Source: Planctomycetaceae bacterium (GTDB lineage: Bacteria; Planctomycetota; Planctomycetia; Isosphaerales; Isosphaeraceae). Taken from it: a DNA stretch of 6,664 bases. Below the pieces are notes generated by a model, which did no database searches, was not told where the DNA came from, and saw nothing but the letters and a program-made list of their open reading frames with translations. Location of the stretch: the NCBI GenBank assembly GCA_019232645.1, contig JAFANO010000698.1, positions 1 through 6,664 of the forward strand, in the 5' to 3' direction. The translations under genes were made by a program, and so were the position numbers. Positions 5,846 to 6,664 of this stretch are shown one piece after another; positions within the stretch are counted from its first letter, which is position 1, and every line of letters starts with the position of its first letter.

Positions 5846-6664
5846 ATGTGTGGCATCGCCGGTTTCGTGGCCCGCGACGGCCAGGCTGCCGATCGCGGCA
5901 TCCTGGCGAGGATGACGGCCAGCCTGGCGCATCGAGGGCCGGACGGCGAGGGGCTCTACCTCGACGGCCCCGCCGCGCTCGGGCATCGCCGTCTCTCGAT
6001 CATCGACCTGGCCGGTGGCGCCCAGCCGATGGCTAACGAGGACGGTTCGGTCTGGGTCACTTACAACGGCGAGATCTACAACGAACCGGAGCTGCGGGCG
6101 GGACTGCGCGCGCGGGGCCACGTCTTCCGGACCACCTCCGACACCGAGAGCCTGGTCCACCTCTACGAAGAGCACGGGGTCGACTTCGTCCGGCGGCTCA
6201 ACGGCATGTTCGCGCTGGCGATCTGGGACGCTCGACGCCGCCGCCTGGTCCTCGCGCGCGACCGGATGGGACAGAAGCCGCTCTACTATATTGCTGGAAA
6301 GCCCGACGGCGGCCTCGTCTTCGGCTCCGAACCGAAGTCGCTGCTCGAGCACCCGGACGTCCCCCGTCGGCTCGACCCGGGCAGTCTGGCGCGCTACCTC
6401 TTCTATGAATACGTGCCCGCCCCCCACTCGATCTGGTCGGGCGTCCACAAGCTCCCCCCCGCTCACGTCCTGATCTGGGAGTCGGGCCGAGGGGCCATGC
6501 GTCGCTACTGGACCCCGCCCTCCCCGTCGGCCGAGGCGCCCCCGTTCGAAGCGGCGGCCGATCAGTTCTGGGCTGACTTCCGCGACGCCGTGGCGCGGCA
6601 TCGCCGCTCCGACGTCCCGCTGGGGGTCTTCCTGTCGGGCGGGGTCGATTCGTCGAGCGTCACG
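5846..6664 (+). CDS. asnB: Asparagine synthetase, glutamine-hydrolysing (AsnB family), N-terminal 273 residues; cut by right edge
   Basis: AsnB makes asparagine from aspartate, ATP and glutamine-derived ammonia. The visible part is the whole class II glutamine amidotransferase domain and the start of the synthetase domain. MCGIAGF gives the N-terminal nucleophile C2. HRGPDG (29-34), GHRRLSIIDL (46-55), YNGEIYN (73-79), TTSDTE (96-101), NGMFALAIWD (119-128) and ARDRMGQKPLYY (137-148) are standard glutaminase motifs. SGGVDSS (264-270) is the PP-loop that binds ATP, and it lies at the edge. C2 must be exposed after Met removal, which fixes 5846 biochemically, yet the nearest ribosome-like GGAG is 14 bases away. 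In-frame ATGs at 5795 and 5774 remain open, the latter with AGGA 7 bases upstream. Paralogues of this family also act in cell-surface polysaccharide and exosortase-linked clusters, so the symbol is provisional until downstream genes are seen. Confidence 0.92.
   Translation, partial: MCGIAGFVARDGQAADRGILARMTASLAHRGPDGEGLYLDGPAALGHRRLSIIDLAGGAQPMANEDGSVWVTYNGEIYNEPELRAGLRARGHVFRTTSDTESLVHLYEEHGVDFVRRLNGMFALAIWDARRRRLVLARDRMGQKPLYYIAGKPDGGLVFGSEPKSLLEHPDVPRRLDPGSLARYLFYEYVPAPHSIWSGVHKLPPAHVLIWESGRGAMRRYWTPPSPSAEAPPFEAAADQFWADFRDAVARHRRSDVPLGVFLSGGVDSSSVT

Noticed and set aside
5804..6601. Open frame of 265 codons on the minus strand over asnB
   Set aside because: It is antisense to an unambiguous AsnB glutaminase domain and has no motif of its own.

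Overview
This window is high-GC bacterial chromosome, most likely from a planctomycete (Planctomycetota, possibly Isosphaera-like). That placement rests on how the RpoD, DnaG and HtrA proteins read to me and on the long gene-free spacers; no search could be run. Two genes are cut by the window edges: rpoD on the left and an asnB-type gene on the right.

Left part (1-2830, minus strand): a two-gene operon, dnaG (DNA primase) followed 35 bases later by rpoD (primary sigma factor, first 249 residues only). This is the core of the classical macromolecular synthesis operon; rpsU is not upstream of it here. A near-consensus sigma-70 promoter (TTGACC, 17-bp spacer, TATAAT) lies upstream. It implies a leader of about 118 nt that carries a perfect 9-bp hairpin and a second GC-rich palindrome able to compete with it.

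Middle (about 2830-3660): over 800 bases without a convincing gene. The stretch holds decayed palindromic sequence of the dispersed-repeat kind (best at 3403-3520) and, just after htrA, a strong GC-rich hairpin that may end htrA transcription.

Right-middle (3667-5547, minus strand): a membrane-anchored HtrA/Deg serine protease with an intact catalytic triad and two PDZ domains. It is preceded by a 113-residue uncharacterised protein with an N-terminal hydrophobic segment and a good ribosome binding site. The 63-base gap suggests that the two are co-transcribed.

Right edge (5846-6664, plus strand): the first 273 residues of a glutamine-hydrolysing asparagine synthetase, divergent from the small-protein/htrA pair. 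The roughly 300-base divergent intergenic region contains a 36-bp imperfect duplication, a 14-bp-period tandem repeat and two inverted repeats.

Most of the window is housekeeping. I found no evidence of a new defence, mobile or biosynthetic system. The points most worth a second look are the dnaG leader structure, a Cys in place of a metal-binding Asp in the primase TOPRIM domain, the small protein paired with HtrA, and the repeats and uncertain start before asnB.
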